Positions 33,715-44,103 of a stretch of DNA of 64,000 bases are shown here, piece by piece. The notes beneath the pieces were generated by a model, which did no database searches, was not told the DNA's origin, and saw only the letters and a list, made by a program, of their open reading frames with translations. Made by a program: the position numbers and the translations under genes. Source of the DNA: Eucommia ulmoides (taxonomy: Eukaryota > Streptophyta > Magnoliopsida > Garryales > Eucommiaceae); the NCBI GenBank assembly GCA_016647705.1, contig CM028336.1, positions 13,214,880-13,278,879 of the forward strand, in the 5' to 3' direction. Position 1 is the stretch's first letter; every line of letters begins with the position of its first letter.

Positions 33715-34010
33715 CTCGTTAGGCGGGTATGACCTACGAGATGTGGATTTTCTTCTCGTTAAGCAGGTATGACCTACAAGATGTGGATTTTTTTCTCGTC
33801 AACTGGGTATGACCTACGAGATGTGGATTTTCTTCTCGTTAGCCGGGTATGACCTACGAGATGTGGATTTTATTCTCGTTAGGCGGGTGTGACCTATGAG
33901 ATGTGAATTTTTCTTCCAGTCTGGAGGATATGTCCTGCGAGATGTGGATTACCTGCTAGGTAAAGTCTTGCAAGGTGGTTTGACCCGTCAGGAGTACAAA
34001 TCCTGCGGGT
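33715..34010 (+). repeat. Hairpin-unit minisatellite, 40-bp period
   Basis: Five units start at exactly 40-bp spacing (33715, 33755, 33795, 33835, 33875). Each has arms CTCGTTAGG and CCTACGAG around a short loop, pairing with one bulged T. Three diverged units follow, including ACCTGCTAGG...CTTGCAAGGT and ACCCGTCAGGA...TCCTGCGGGT. The last is the same boundary unit seen in the Tekay-1 LTRs. Confidence 0.88.
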
Positions 34011-34176
34011 GGTATGATACCGTTGCAACTCCCGATTGTGAAGTAAAAACGATCTTATGGCTAGTAGGAGAGGATGTCGAGAGTATTTTATATTATGTTG
34101 AAATGTTTGGACTGGTTAGTTTAAAATATTTGGATAGGTTGATTTAAAATATTTGGATTAGTTAACTTAAAATATT

Positions 34177-35165
34177 GGAAAAAGTACAATTTAGACCCTT
34201 TAACTATTGACACATTTCTAAGTGGCCCCTCTAAGTTTCGGCGTTTCATTTCAAACCCTCTACGTATCGAAACGACTTTAATTGGTCATTCCGTTAGAGA
34301 TTTTGTTAAAACTAACAAAATCTTAGGGGTAAATGCGTCATTTCACATATTTTTAATTTTTAATCATTTTTTAATATTTTTCTTTTCTTTTTTGAGATTT
34401 CTCTCTCTTCCTCCCCTTCCTCTCTTTCTCTCTCTCTCCATCTTTCTCTCTCCCCGTCACCTCCCTCTCCCTCTTTCCCTCTCCCCACTATCTCTATCTC
34501 CCTCTCCCTCTCCCTCTCCCACCTTCCCTCTGCCCCGCCACCTCCCTTCTTTCCTCTCCCTGCCACCTCTCCTTCCCTTCCTCCCCGTCGCCTCCGTAAC
34601 AAGGGGTGGTTTCACCCCCTATTTTGGAGATGAACCACCCCCTGTTTCAGGGGGGTGAAACTCACCCCCGTAACAGGGGGTGGTTTTACCTCCTATTACG
34701 GAAGTGAGTTCTACCCTCTGAAATAGGGGGTGGTTTCACCCCTGCAACAAGAGGTGAAACCACCCCCTGTTACGGGGGGTGAGTTCCACCCCTATTGCAA
34801 GGGGTGTTTTTATCCCATGTTACGAGGGTGACGTGGAGGAAGAGAGAGGGAGAAGGAGGTGGCGGGAAGAGGGAAAGAGGGAGAGGGAGAGGGAAGTGGC
34901 GGAGAGTGAGAATGAGGGAGAGAGAGGAACAGAGAGAAATAAAAAAAAAAACCACAACTATATTATTTTTAAAATGATTAAAAAATTTTAAAAATGTGAA
35001 AAGACCATTTTGCCTCTGAGATTCTGTTAGTTTTAACAGAATCTCTAACGGAATGACCAATTAAAACCGTTTCGATACGTAGAGCGTTTGAAATGAAACG
35101 CTGAAACTTAGAGGGGTCACTTAGAAATGTATCAATAGTTAGAGGGTCTAAATTGTACCTTTTCC
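34177..35165. mobile_element. MULE-type MITE with long TIRs, copy 1
   Basis: 989 bp with terminal inverted repeats of about 180 bp or more, starting GGAAAAAGTACAATTTAGAC on the left and its inverse on the right. It is flanked by a perfect 9-bp duplication TAAAATATT (34168-34176, 35166-35174), the Mutator superfamily size. The centre has CT-rich (34390-34590) and GA-rich (34835-34940) low-complexity arms around G-rich palindromes such as CACCCCCTGTTTCAGGGGGG (34600-34800). There is no transposase. Confidence 0.93.
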
Positions 35166-35955
35166 TAAAATATTTGTATTGGGTGTTTTAAATGCATTAT
35201 TTTATTCCATTGGTGGCAGTAAAACTGGATTTTTAACCAGGTATATGATTATAAAATATTATATTTTGAAAGGTGATGTTTAACATTTGTGTTTGATCCA
35301 TTAAATATTTTTTTATTATGAAAACAGTACACCGATAAAAAAATATTTTGTTTCAGGTACCGCAGCTAGGAGTTGGTCCACTATTGGTACTAGGTAGAGT
35401 CCGGAGGTAATGTCGTTCTGGAGGTGAACCGGACGGATGTGAACCGTGGAAGGTTCAGGTATTTTTATGTTTTTGGTTGTGAATATTTGAGACTGGTATA
35501 TTCCCAAATTTTGAGACGGGTATTTACATATATATTTTTTGGGGAAAAAATTGCAGTAGCGCGAGTAGGTAGGTATATATGTATGGATAGATATGCGTCG
35601 ATGGGTCAGGTCACGTCAAGTTAACATCACGGGGCCTCAGGTGACGGGTGCCTGGAGTGGAGTGTGACAGGTTGAGGTTGTTTTCTTATACTTCATATGT
35701 TTTTTATTATTTTCTATATAAATTGGGACATTGACTAGTTCCTCCAAACGGGCGATCTCCGTGGCTTGTTGAAGAATGACATGATCTCGATCTTCTAACT
35801 CCATATTAAACACACTATCATCCCTCCCACTTCCTTGGAATATTTTTTCAGTTTTTGTGTGACCGAAGGCACCATAGCTTCCAAAAGTTGTTCTTCCAAA
35901 TCCGTATTCTTTGTTAGGAGCTTCTCTTTTTTAGTGACAAAATGGACTTCCGATT

Positions 35956-36412
35956 CCTTACATTTGGTAATGAAAAAGAATGGAATGACAATATAATTAG
36001 AATTAGTATGGTAATAGAATGGAATGATCATTATCATTCTTATGTTTGGTGATTAAAGGGATTACATGTAGTATTGGAATAACATCAAAGAGTAAAATAG
36101 TAATTTAATTGAATTTTCAAATGGTATAATAGTTAATTTAATTAAATTTCATTAGAATTCAAATATTTATTTTGTATTTAGTCTCATTTTTTGGCCAATT
36201 ATTCATTAAAACTTAATCTCATGTAATTTAGATTAACCAATACCAAGTTTAATTTGGTATTAGTTAATCCCATACTTTGTGGGATTAGGGATTCCTTAGT
36301 AATGGGAATAGGATTAAATCCTATGTACCAAATATAGGAATGGAATAACCATTCTCATGGCCATTCCAATCCCATCTTAAATCCCGCGTACCAAACGCCA
36401 CCTAAGTGGCTC
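35956..36412. mobile_element. MITE related to 13866-16645
   Basis: The right end TACCAAACGCCACCTAA and the left side ACATTTGGTAATG form worn inverted ends. The interior shares 'ggaatgatcattatcattc' and 'cattctcatggccattccaatccca' blocks with the element at 13866-16645. It lies within the decayed gene. Confidence 0.55.
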
Positions 36413-36821
36413 GTCTAATTGTCGTTTCTCGCATTCATTTATTTGATAATGTTCTTTAACTATTTAATATTTTTGTTCATCTTTCTTGAATCCCTCAAAT
36501 CCTTGCATTCTTTAATCAGTTGTTTATTACGCTCAACTAGCTTTGACAAATCTAAGACCCACCACAGAATTCAACGACATCGTCGTTGAATTGTTATGAT
36601 ATATTCAGATTGAATGTGGGATACAGAGAGGGCGAGTTATCCTTTTCTTCCCCTTACGAGATGATTTGACATCACCCATTTCTTTATCAGTATCTTCAGA
36701 AACCAACAGGACAATACCCAACTCAACCTCAACAATCAATTCTCTCGGATCATCTTCCGTTACCTAAAAACGCAACACAAGTAGTAATTGATGGTCGTTG
36801 TTATATTCAACATATTTTTTA

Positions 36822-37587
36822 GGGAAAAGTACAATTTAGACCTTCTAACTATTGATACATTTCTAAGTGGCCTCTCTAAGTTTCGACATTTCATTTCAAA
36901 CCCTCTACGTATCGAAATGGTTTTAATTGGTTCTTCCGTTAGAGATTCTATTAAAACTAACAGAATCTCAGGGGCAAAATGATCTTTTCACGTTTTTTTA
37001 ATATAATATATTTGTGTTTTTTTTTATTTCTCTCTTTTACTCCCTCTCTCTCTCTCCCCCCGCTACTTCCCTCTCCCTCCTTCCCTCTTCCCGCCACCTC
37101 TCTCTCCCTTCCTCCCCGTCACCCCCGTAATAGGGGGTGGCACCCCTTGGAACAGGGAGTGTTTTCATCCCTTGTTTCAGGGGTGAAAACAACCCATATT
37201 ACGAGGGTGACGGGGAGGAAGAGAGGGAGAGAGAGAGAGAGGTGGCGGGGAGAGGGAAGGAGGGAGGTGGCGGGGGAGAGGGAATGAGGGAAAGGGAGGT
37301 GGCGAGGAGAGAAAAAGAGGGAGAGAGAGAGAGAGAGAGAGAGGAAGGGGAGGAAGAGAGAGAAATCTCAAAAAAAGAAAAGAAAAATATTGAAAAATGA
37401 TTAAAAGTTTAAAAAACGTGAAATGACGCATTTACCCCTGAGATTCTGTTAGTTTTAACATAATCTCTAATGGAAGGACCAATTAAAGTCATTTCGATAC
37501 GTAGAGGGTTTGAAATAAAACGCCAAAACTTAGAGAGGTCACTTAGAAATGTGTCAATAGTTAGAGGGTCTAAATTATATTTTTCCC
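36822..37587. mobile_element. MULE-type MITE with long TIRs, copy 2
   Basis: 766 bp, same family as 34177-35165. The left end is GGGAAAAGTACAATTTAGAC. It is flanked by a perfect 9-bp duplication TATTTTTTA (36813-36821, 37588-37596). The centre again has CT-rich and GA-rich arms around a short G-rich palindrome section (37120-37210), shorter than in copy 1. Confidence 0.93.
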
Positions 37588-37659
37588 TATTTTTTAAAAA
37601 GCAGTTACAATTATATATAATAGATTAGGAAGTTATAGACAAGTTAATAATTTATTAGA

Positions 37660-39779
37660 TGTTGAATATAACTGGCATGCAATGTTGAATTCAACATGAA
37701 GTCATATATATATTTTTTACACGTTTTTACCTGGTCCCTCGGATATTGGAAAGTTGCATTCCGGACATAATCCTCATTAGTAGGATCATATCTTAGAAAG
37801 CCCATCTTGGCATGAACCTAGCTCTATCAGGAACAAGATTAATAAAGGTTGTATGCTAACACTGCCTGAACGGATTGGCAACACAATTTTGGTGTCAAAG
37901 TAATATGTAGATATAAACTGCAGACAAAGCAACAACATAACATCCTTAATGTCATCCTCTTTATCACCATTAAAAGTAGCTCATACTTCCTTCTTGACCT
38001 CCACAATGCTTACTTATTCATACTCAACCCACGATGGGTTAGAAATGAACAACCATCCTTTTTTGCATACCTGCTTCCTATCTACACATTGCCTGATGTT
38101 AGACCAAAATGAGTTGAACGCCATAGCTGGTGAATTTTATATATTTGGGATCAATCTTAAAAGTTAGAAGGTTGTCAATTTTGTGAGTCGCCCCCAGTCT
38201 AATGCCTGGGTTATGTAGTGCTTTGATAGTATTCCAAAAAGGTGTTTTCTTTACGTAATTGATGTATTGTTGATGGAGAGGCAGATGAGACAATAAAATT
38301 GATAAAAAAAAATAAAAATGAATGATATTTAACAGGAGGGGTATATAGTTGTGTTATTGCAAAAAACCAATTTTGAAATTAGGAAATGATGTAGTTGTAT
38401 TATTTAAGGAAAGAAACACATGTTTGACTTGATTGTTTTATTACCAATGTCAATAACTAAGTTGTTACTCAAAGCATCACTTAGACCTCTATGGCTTGAA
38501 TCTAATTGTTTTGTATAAAACAAACAAAGGCTCTATGACTTGAATCTAATTGTTTTGTATAAAACAAACAAAGGCGATTCAGAGGGATTACCAAATGAGA
38601 TGTGTAAGCAATATTTTCTATCCAATTGAACATGATGTCAAATTCAACACACACATACACACTTGCACATCATGTTGAATTCAACATCAACAATCAACTC
38701 TCATGATGTTAAATTCAACACATACAAACAATCAATATATTTGATGTACCAATCATAATATAATGAGTTTTCTAGTTATTTTCATGTTTTGCATGTAAAT
38801 AGTTAAATATAAGAGTAAAGTTAAAATCAACAAATTTATGAGGACTATCAATGACGACAATATTGAACTAATTTAATGGCAATGTTGAGTTCAACACAAA
38901 ACGATGTTGAATTCAACAATATGGCTAATGACAACAATTTTGAATTCACGATGAATGTGTATAATATAAATGATATTACTATACACATGCACTGTACAAC
39001 ATGCTCTACTATACATATCATTCACAGAGTTATTTTGAATATTGGTTTTAAATTCAAGAATCAATAATCTCATGGTTGGATTGCATGTTAAATTAATCGC
39101 ATTATATATAAAATCCTAAACTGTAATATGTTAAACATGAACAAAGGTTTATTCTTACTTTGATTCAAACGAAAAATATTGTTCACGATACATAGTAATC
39201 GTATTACCTGAGTCTAGCAACATCACTAGATCATCAACCATGTTAGGATTCTTCATTTCCATTCTTGTACGAGTGAAACCATCATGAATTGAGGAGTTTG
39301 ATCATAGTAAGTTGTACGGTTTGAGAATGGTAGAGTATGATTTTTAATCGAGGAAGTTGTAGGGTTTGAAACATGGGTTGCGTTATCCAATGGATTTTTT
39401 TCCTAATATGTCAGTTCAATCCCATTTTTTTCTAACATTTTTAAAAATGCTGGTGCTACGGTGGTTTGATTGTGTGCTTCACGAGACATATGTTCCATGT
39501 ATATGGCCAACTTATGATGTCTTCAATACCCGTACAAAAACGTTTTTAACAACAACTAATTTTGCATTTTGTTCGTATATTTTCGTTGAAACTTATTTCA
39601 ATATTTTACAACATTTTAAATAAAAAAAATCAAGTTCATCAACAAAGCCAAACATATATATGACAATTGTTCACATTGAATTCAACACACGTTAATATGT
39701 ATCATTCTTAATATTGAATTCAAGATGGAAAGGGCAAAAATGCTTTGCATAGGTGACATAAATCATAGCATGTTGAATT
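37660..39779. repeat. Cluster of TGTTGAATTCAACA palindromes
   Basis: Sites near ATGTTGAATTCAACAT occur at 37682-37697 (perfect), 38634-38650, 38672-38687 (perfect), 38705-38721, 38882-38897, 38904-38919, 38935-38947, 39672-39688, 39711-39725 and 39769-39779. The Ty1/copia element inserted in the last one. The series continues beyond it at 57449-57712. Spacing is irregular and the DNA between sites is AT-rich. It lies upstream (minus-strand sense) of the decayed gene. Confidence 0.8.
38488..38575. repeat. About 43-bp direct tandem duplication
   Basis: Two nearly identical copies beginning CTCTATGGCTTGAATCTAAT and CTCTATGACTTGAATCTAAT, each ending AAACAAACAAAGG. Confidence 0.9.
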
Positions 39780-40246
39780 TGTTAGACAAAAATGATTTTT
39801 AGACTATTTTAAGTCTAATTATTTATGTGATTTAATTATTGATTGATATATGTTAATATATAAGTACGTTAGTCTTAGTAAGAAGACAAATATGAACTTT
39901 TGATTAGTCAAAAAATTATTAAGATGTGAATAAAAATTTGTCTTTCAATGTAGTCACCTGAAGTTGATTGAATTATATAAAATGAGTAATTCCACATTGG
40001 TTAATGAAAAACACGTGAACCTCTTTTATAATCCATTTTGGATTGTGGATCCGGGTCGGGTCATGGGTCGTGGGTTTGAGCTTGGACTTGAGTTGATCCA
40101 AGTAGAGATAATTCTTTCTAGAATTTTATTTAAATTAATTCTAGCAATTTGTTAACAAAACAAGACTTGACTTTTTATATTTCTAACTCATTTTTAATAA
40201 AGAGTTATATGTGATTAATTCTTAGTGGCTTTAAAGTGAGACTTTT

Positions 40247-42643
40247 TGTCACACCCCACTCTGAGCCCCCACCGCTCGAGGCCAGGCGTGACGTTGGCAT
40301 GACACTTCTTGACCAATCAACCAAATACATACATATACATATTGAGAAATAATACCTATTTACTCATTTCCAAAAAAATATGGGAACACACCCATCCTAA
40401 ATATATAGAATAAAAATCACAAAATATTGAACCTTCCACGGTTCGCCTCTGACCGGCTCACTCTCACAATAACACCACCTCCAGACTCTACCTAGTGCCA
40501 GTAGTGGACCCACTCCTAATTGCGGCACCTGAAACCAAATATTTTATTGGTGTACTGTCTTCATAATATAAAAATATTTTTATGGATCAAGCATAAGTAT
40601 TAAACACCATGTTTCAAAATATAATATAATATAACCACATACCATACGGAAATCCAGTTTCCCTATCACCAATGAAATAAACTAATATATTTAAAATAAC
40701 CAAACCAAACATTTGAAGTTAACCAACCCAATTATTTTAAATCAACCAATCCAAACATTTCATCATATAATAAAATACCGCACACCACTCTCCTACTAAC
40801 CATAGGATCATTTTTATCTCACGATCGGGAGTTACAACGGTACCATAACCTTTGCAACTGTGTCATCTAACGTGACTATCAGTGTCAGGGCCATTTATTA
40901 TCCCCAATGGTAAGGCTACCACCCGCAGGATTTGCACTCCTGACGGGTCAATCAACCACCTGCAGGACTAATCCTCCTGACAGGTCATAATAATCAACCA
41001 CCTGCAGGACTAATTCTCCTGACAGGTCATAATATCAACAACCACCTGTAGGGCTAATCCTCCTGACAGGTCATAATATCATCAACCACCTGCAGGACAT
41101 ACCCTCCTGACAAGTTATAATAATCAACCATCTGTAGGACCGACACTCCTGATAGGTCAATAATAATAATAATCAACCATCTGCAGGACATGCCCTCCTA
41201 ATAGGTCAAAATCATCCCGCAGGTCATACTCTCTTGATAGGATCAAAATTATGGCATAGTCGGACAAAAATCACCTTCTACATTTAAAATCTACTTGATC
41301 TACATAAGTCATAAAATCGTCTAATTTTAATAAACACTTTTTTTTTCCCACAATTTATTCAAAAATATAATTTGTAAATTTATATAGAAGACAATACACT
41401 CACCTTATTTTTCGCACTGCAAAAATACCGACGTCAAATTCTACCGGTACACTGGCGCCTATAAACCTAATAGCGATAGGGTCTAAATTAATATTTTATT
41501 TAAAATAACCCTAATATGTAATGCATGGCCCTAAATTGCATAATTTCCCATTCCTCGAATTTAATTATGCAAAATTGTTATTTTCATTCATTTCGCTAGG
41601 TTAATAGTTATTGTACAACGGTTATTAAAATTAATGGTTACAAAAATTATTATGATAATTACGGAAATTTTAATGCTAATAATTTAATTTAACGAACATA
41701 ATAACCGATTGAAATTTTTACCTGTTTCGAATTTTCCGCTCGCTGAGAGGTTGATCTTTGATTTTTTTTTCTTTTTTTTTTTTCTCTCCTCTCTGTATTT
41801 TGTTTTGGTTGTTTGGTCTCACTGCAGCGGCGACAACCCTCGTTTTCTGTACTGGGTTTCTGCTCCTAGTTCAGTCGTCTCTCTCTCTCTTTAACTCTCT
41901 CTCACCGCCGGCCAACCTACATCGATCACATACATACACACATGATACACACACTCACACGCTCTCACCGACCACCGGCGACCATACACATGCACACGAC
42001 GACACACACACACTCACCAAACGTCAACAACGCCACACACCTTAAGACGGTCACAGACACACGACGATCACACACACACATCCTGCCGTTGACTGAACAG
42101 TACACACACAGTCGTCGTTCGAACAACAACGATCACACATACGATCCACACACAATCACTGATCACACACACACACAACCGTCGACCCACAACACACATA
42201 TGCCGTCGACTGAACCGCACACACACCCCTCCCCTGGCGACAAGAAAGCGACGATCAAAACCCACCACCGCCGGCCCACTTCTCTCGTTTTCTGGTTTCT
42301 TCTTCTTTTTAGGTGTGTCCTGAAAATATGTGTGCATGGATTTATGTATATATATGCATGAGAGAGAGAGATGTCTTGATGCCACGTTTTTTTTCCCTTT
42401 TTTTTTTTTTTATCTAGTTAATATATGTATATATATTAATTTTTCCCAAATTACATTAATCTCCCCTAAATTTCTTTAAGTTATCATGTAAACCCAAAAT
42501 TTGAAATTACTATTTTTTTAAAATTACCAATTAACCCCTAAAATTTTAAATTAAATACTAAATGACACAATCTACCCTGTTATTTTATGAATGTTCTAAA
42601 ATGCAGCTAATGATTATGCATGCACGAGAATTAGGGTCTTACA
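40247..42643 (-). repeat. Tekay-family solo LTR inside the copia LTR
   Basis: 2,397 bp, the plus strand reading TGTCACACCCCACTC...GGGTCTTACA. It is closest to the Tekay-1 LTRs and flanked by a perfect 5-bp duplication CTTTT (40242-40246, 42644-42648). It carries the same minisatellite (40921-41241), a CA-rich domain (about 41930-42240) and a short ATATAT run near 42424. Confidence 0.93.
40921..41241 (-). repeat. Hairpin-unit minisatellite in solo LTR
   Basis: About seven units of about 43 bp with arms ACCTGCAGGA and TCCTGACAGGT. The boundary unit ACCCGCAGGA...TCCTGACGGGT is at 40921-40948. It has fewer units than either Tekay-1 LTR. Confidence 0.85.
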
Positions 42644-43260
42644 CTTTTGGTATGTTGGAGTTACTAATTTATTACTCTATAAATAAAAAAAATTGTATTA
42701 TCATTTAGGTACGGAAAACTTAGGACATCTTGCACTGCACAGACTTTGAGTCGATGTTATAGGCTTATTCATAAGAGAGAGTTTAACACTTATTTTGTTT
42801 GCCAGATCCTTTGATTTCGAGTGCTAAAATCGAAGGATTGTGATCGTTGTATCTTGAGAAGAAAACGTCTAAATAACCGTAAACACTTTAGCGGAGGCAA
42901 AATTTGCTTTAAGGAAATATCGTTAAATAATAACCTCAATCGATATAAATTTCTAGATTTATCATCGATAAAGGATTGTAAGTATAACTTTATTTATTTA
43001 CTATTTTCGTATATTTTACAATATGGAATATTTATTGTTACATATATTGGATTTTTGAATATTTGCTATGAACTATTTTATATTCTGTAATATTTTATTT
43101 AAGTTACATTCAACAACAAATTTCATTAAGAGTTCAATTTTTTTTTATTGTTTATGAATATTATTTCATTATACATATATTTGTGACATTTTAGAAATCT
43201 TTAATGTAAAAAATATTTAATTATATTAATTAAATTAGTATTTTCATTATTATTTTAACA

Positions 43261-43589
43261 GTCTTCAAGCAAATTTCTTGGTGTTATTACTAATTGATAC
43301 CTGGTGATATATGTGGTGGTAGAGATTTCTAGATATATGTTTTTTGATGAAGGCGTTGTAAATGTTTCATGTTGAAATTTTACTATGAACATTTTATGCT
43401 TATGTGATACATTTATAATGAACTACTTATACTTATGTGTGGCGTTAAATTATTATTATTCTTTATTAAATATATGAATTTAAATAATATATTTTTATTT
43501 GTTATATGTTTGACATATTTATTGATTGATTATATTTTGATGATTCAAAATATTAAATATTTTTATTTTATTTAAAAGACTATTGAGAT
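43261..43589 (+). mobile_element. Copia leader
   Basis: AT-rich sequence between the 5' LTR and gag. I do not see a canonical TGGTATCAGAGC site right after the LTR. A weak TTGATACCTGG occurs about 35 bases in. Confidence 0.5.
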
Positions 43590-44103
43590 ATGTCAACTAC
43601 TGCGAATACACCAAATGTATCAGTAGTTGGAGCGCCAAATACAACAGTTGACTACCCATGCATCTCTTGGGGAGAAACCTGATAAGTGTGACATAATTTA
43701 TTTTAAGAGATGTCAACAAAAAAATGTTGTTTTATTTAACAACATTAAATCTTGTTAGAAGCCTACGAGAGGATGCTCTGTCCTTGCAGACTGGGGATGC
43801 TGATACTCAAACCACAGCTGTGGTAGAAGCTTGGAAACATGCTGATATCCTGTGCAAAAATTATATTTTGAATGAATTGAATAATACACTTTATAATATA
43901 TATTTTTCAGTTAAAACAGCGAAAGAGTTATGCCAATCAATTAAAAATAAATATAAAATACAGAATGCCGATACTAAAAAGTTTGTAGTTGGAAAATTCT
44001 TAGACTACAAAATAATAAATTCAAAAACAGTAATCAGTCGGGCTAATGAACTTCAAGTGATTTTGCATAAAATTCATGCAAAGGGAATGACCCTGAGTGA
44101 ATC
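43590..44103 (+). pseudogene. Copia gag, N-terminal part
   Basis: ATG at 43590 opens MSTTANTPNVSVVGAPN and soon needs frame changes: GEKPDK-like, FKRCQQK, then KMLFYLTTLNLVRS in the long open stretch from 43724. That stretch continues WKHADILCKNYILNELNNTL, KTAKELCQSIKNKYK, KKFVVGKFLDYKI and LQVILHKIHAKGMTLSE. This is the UBN2-type gag of plant copia elements, which packages element RNA. It is cut at the codon for ES by Tekay-2 and resumes at 54088. Confidence 0.85.

Larger units (their letters stand above)
31978..35669 (+). repeat. Tekay-family solo LTR, plus orientation, with nested MITE
   Basis: It starts TGTAAGAATCTAATTTTAGC and ends GGAGTGTGACA. It is flanked by a perfect 5-bp duplication GGTTG (31973-31977, 35670-35674). 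Without the MITE at 34177-35165 it is about 2.69 kb, equal in size to the Tekay-1 LTRs and in the same order: TA run (32177-32195), TG-rich domain (about 32400-32930), AAAATCGAGGTGAATGTACT (33472-33491), hairpin minisatellite (33715-34010) and ACTCCCGATTGTGAAGT (34028-34044). It belongs to a subfamily distinct from Tekay-1 and Tekay-2. Confidence 0.92.
35675..38293 (-). pseudogene. Decayed unknown gene, probably element-borne, minus strand
   Basis: Reading minus from 38293: LPLHQQYINYVKKTPFWNTI, GATHKIDNLLTFKIDPKYIK, then after a +1 shift QCVDRKQVCKKGWLFISNPS, two stops, ATFNGDKEDDIKDVMLLLCL, VLPIRSGS, and after further shifts MPRWAF and YDPTNEDYVRNATFQYP. A second conserved-looking part, 35955-35700, gives KKEKLLTKNTDLEEQLLEAM and DRDHVILQQATEIARLEELV, a coiled coil. 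The parts are separated by the MITEs 36822-37587 and 35956-36412. The N-terminal part recalls plant proteins associated with DUF1985/Ulp1-type transposon genes, but I am not sure. It holds at least three frame changes and several stops. Confidence 0.5.
39780..43260 (+). repeat. Copia 5' LTR, split by Tekay solo LTR
   Basis: The two parts 39780-40246 and 42649-43260 align along their length with the 3' LTR (56334-57443), including ATCCATTTTGGATTGTGGAT and CGAAGGATTGTGATCGTTGT blocks. Open frames in it (for example 42821-43090) also occur in the other LTR and are not genes. Confidence 0.88.

Noticed and set aside
34360-34658. Open frames of Leu/Pro/Ser or Arg/Glu type
   Set aside because: Low-complexity CT/GA arms of the MULE MITE, repeated at 37030-37430.
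38876-39073. Open frames on both strands among the palindromes
   Set aside because: Symmetry of the palindromic AT-rich sequence opens both strands. No codon pattern or family.
42821-43090. 89-codon open frame with a repeat at 57007-57276
   Set aside because: The two copies are the matching parts of the copia LTRs, so the apparent conservation comes from the repeat and not from a gene family.
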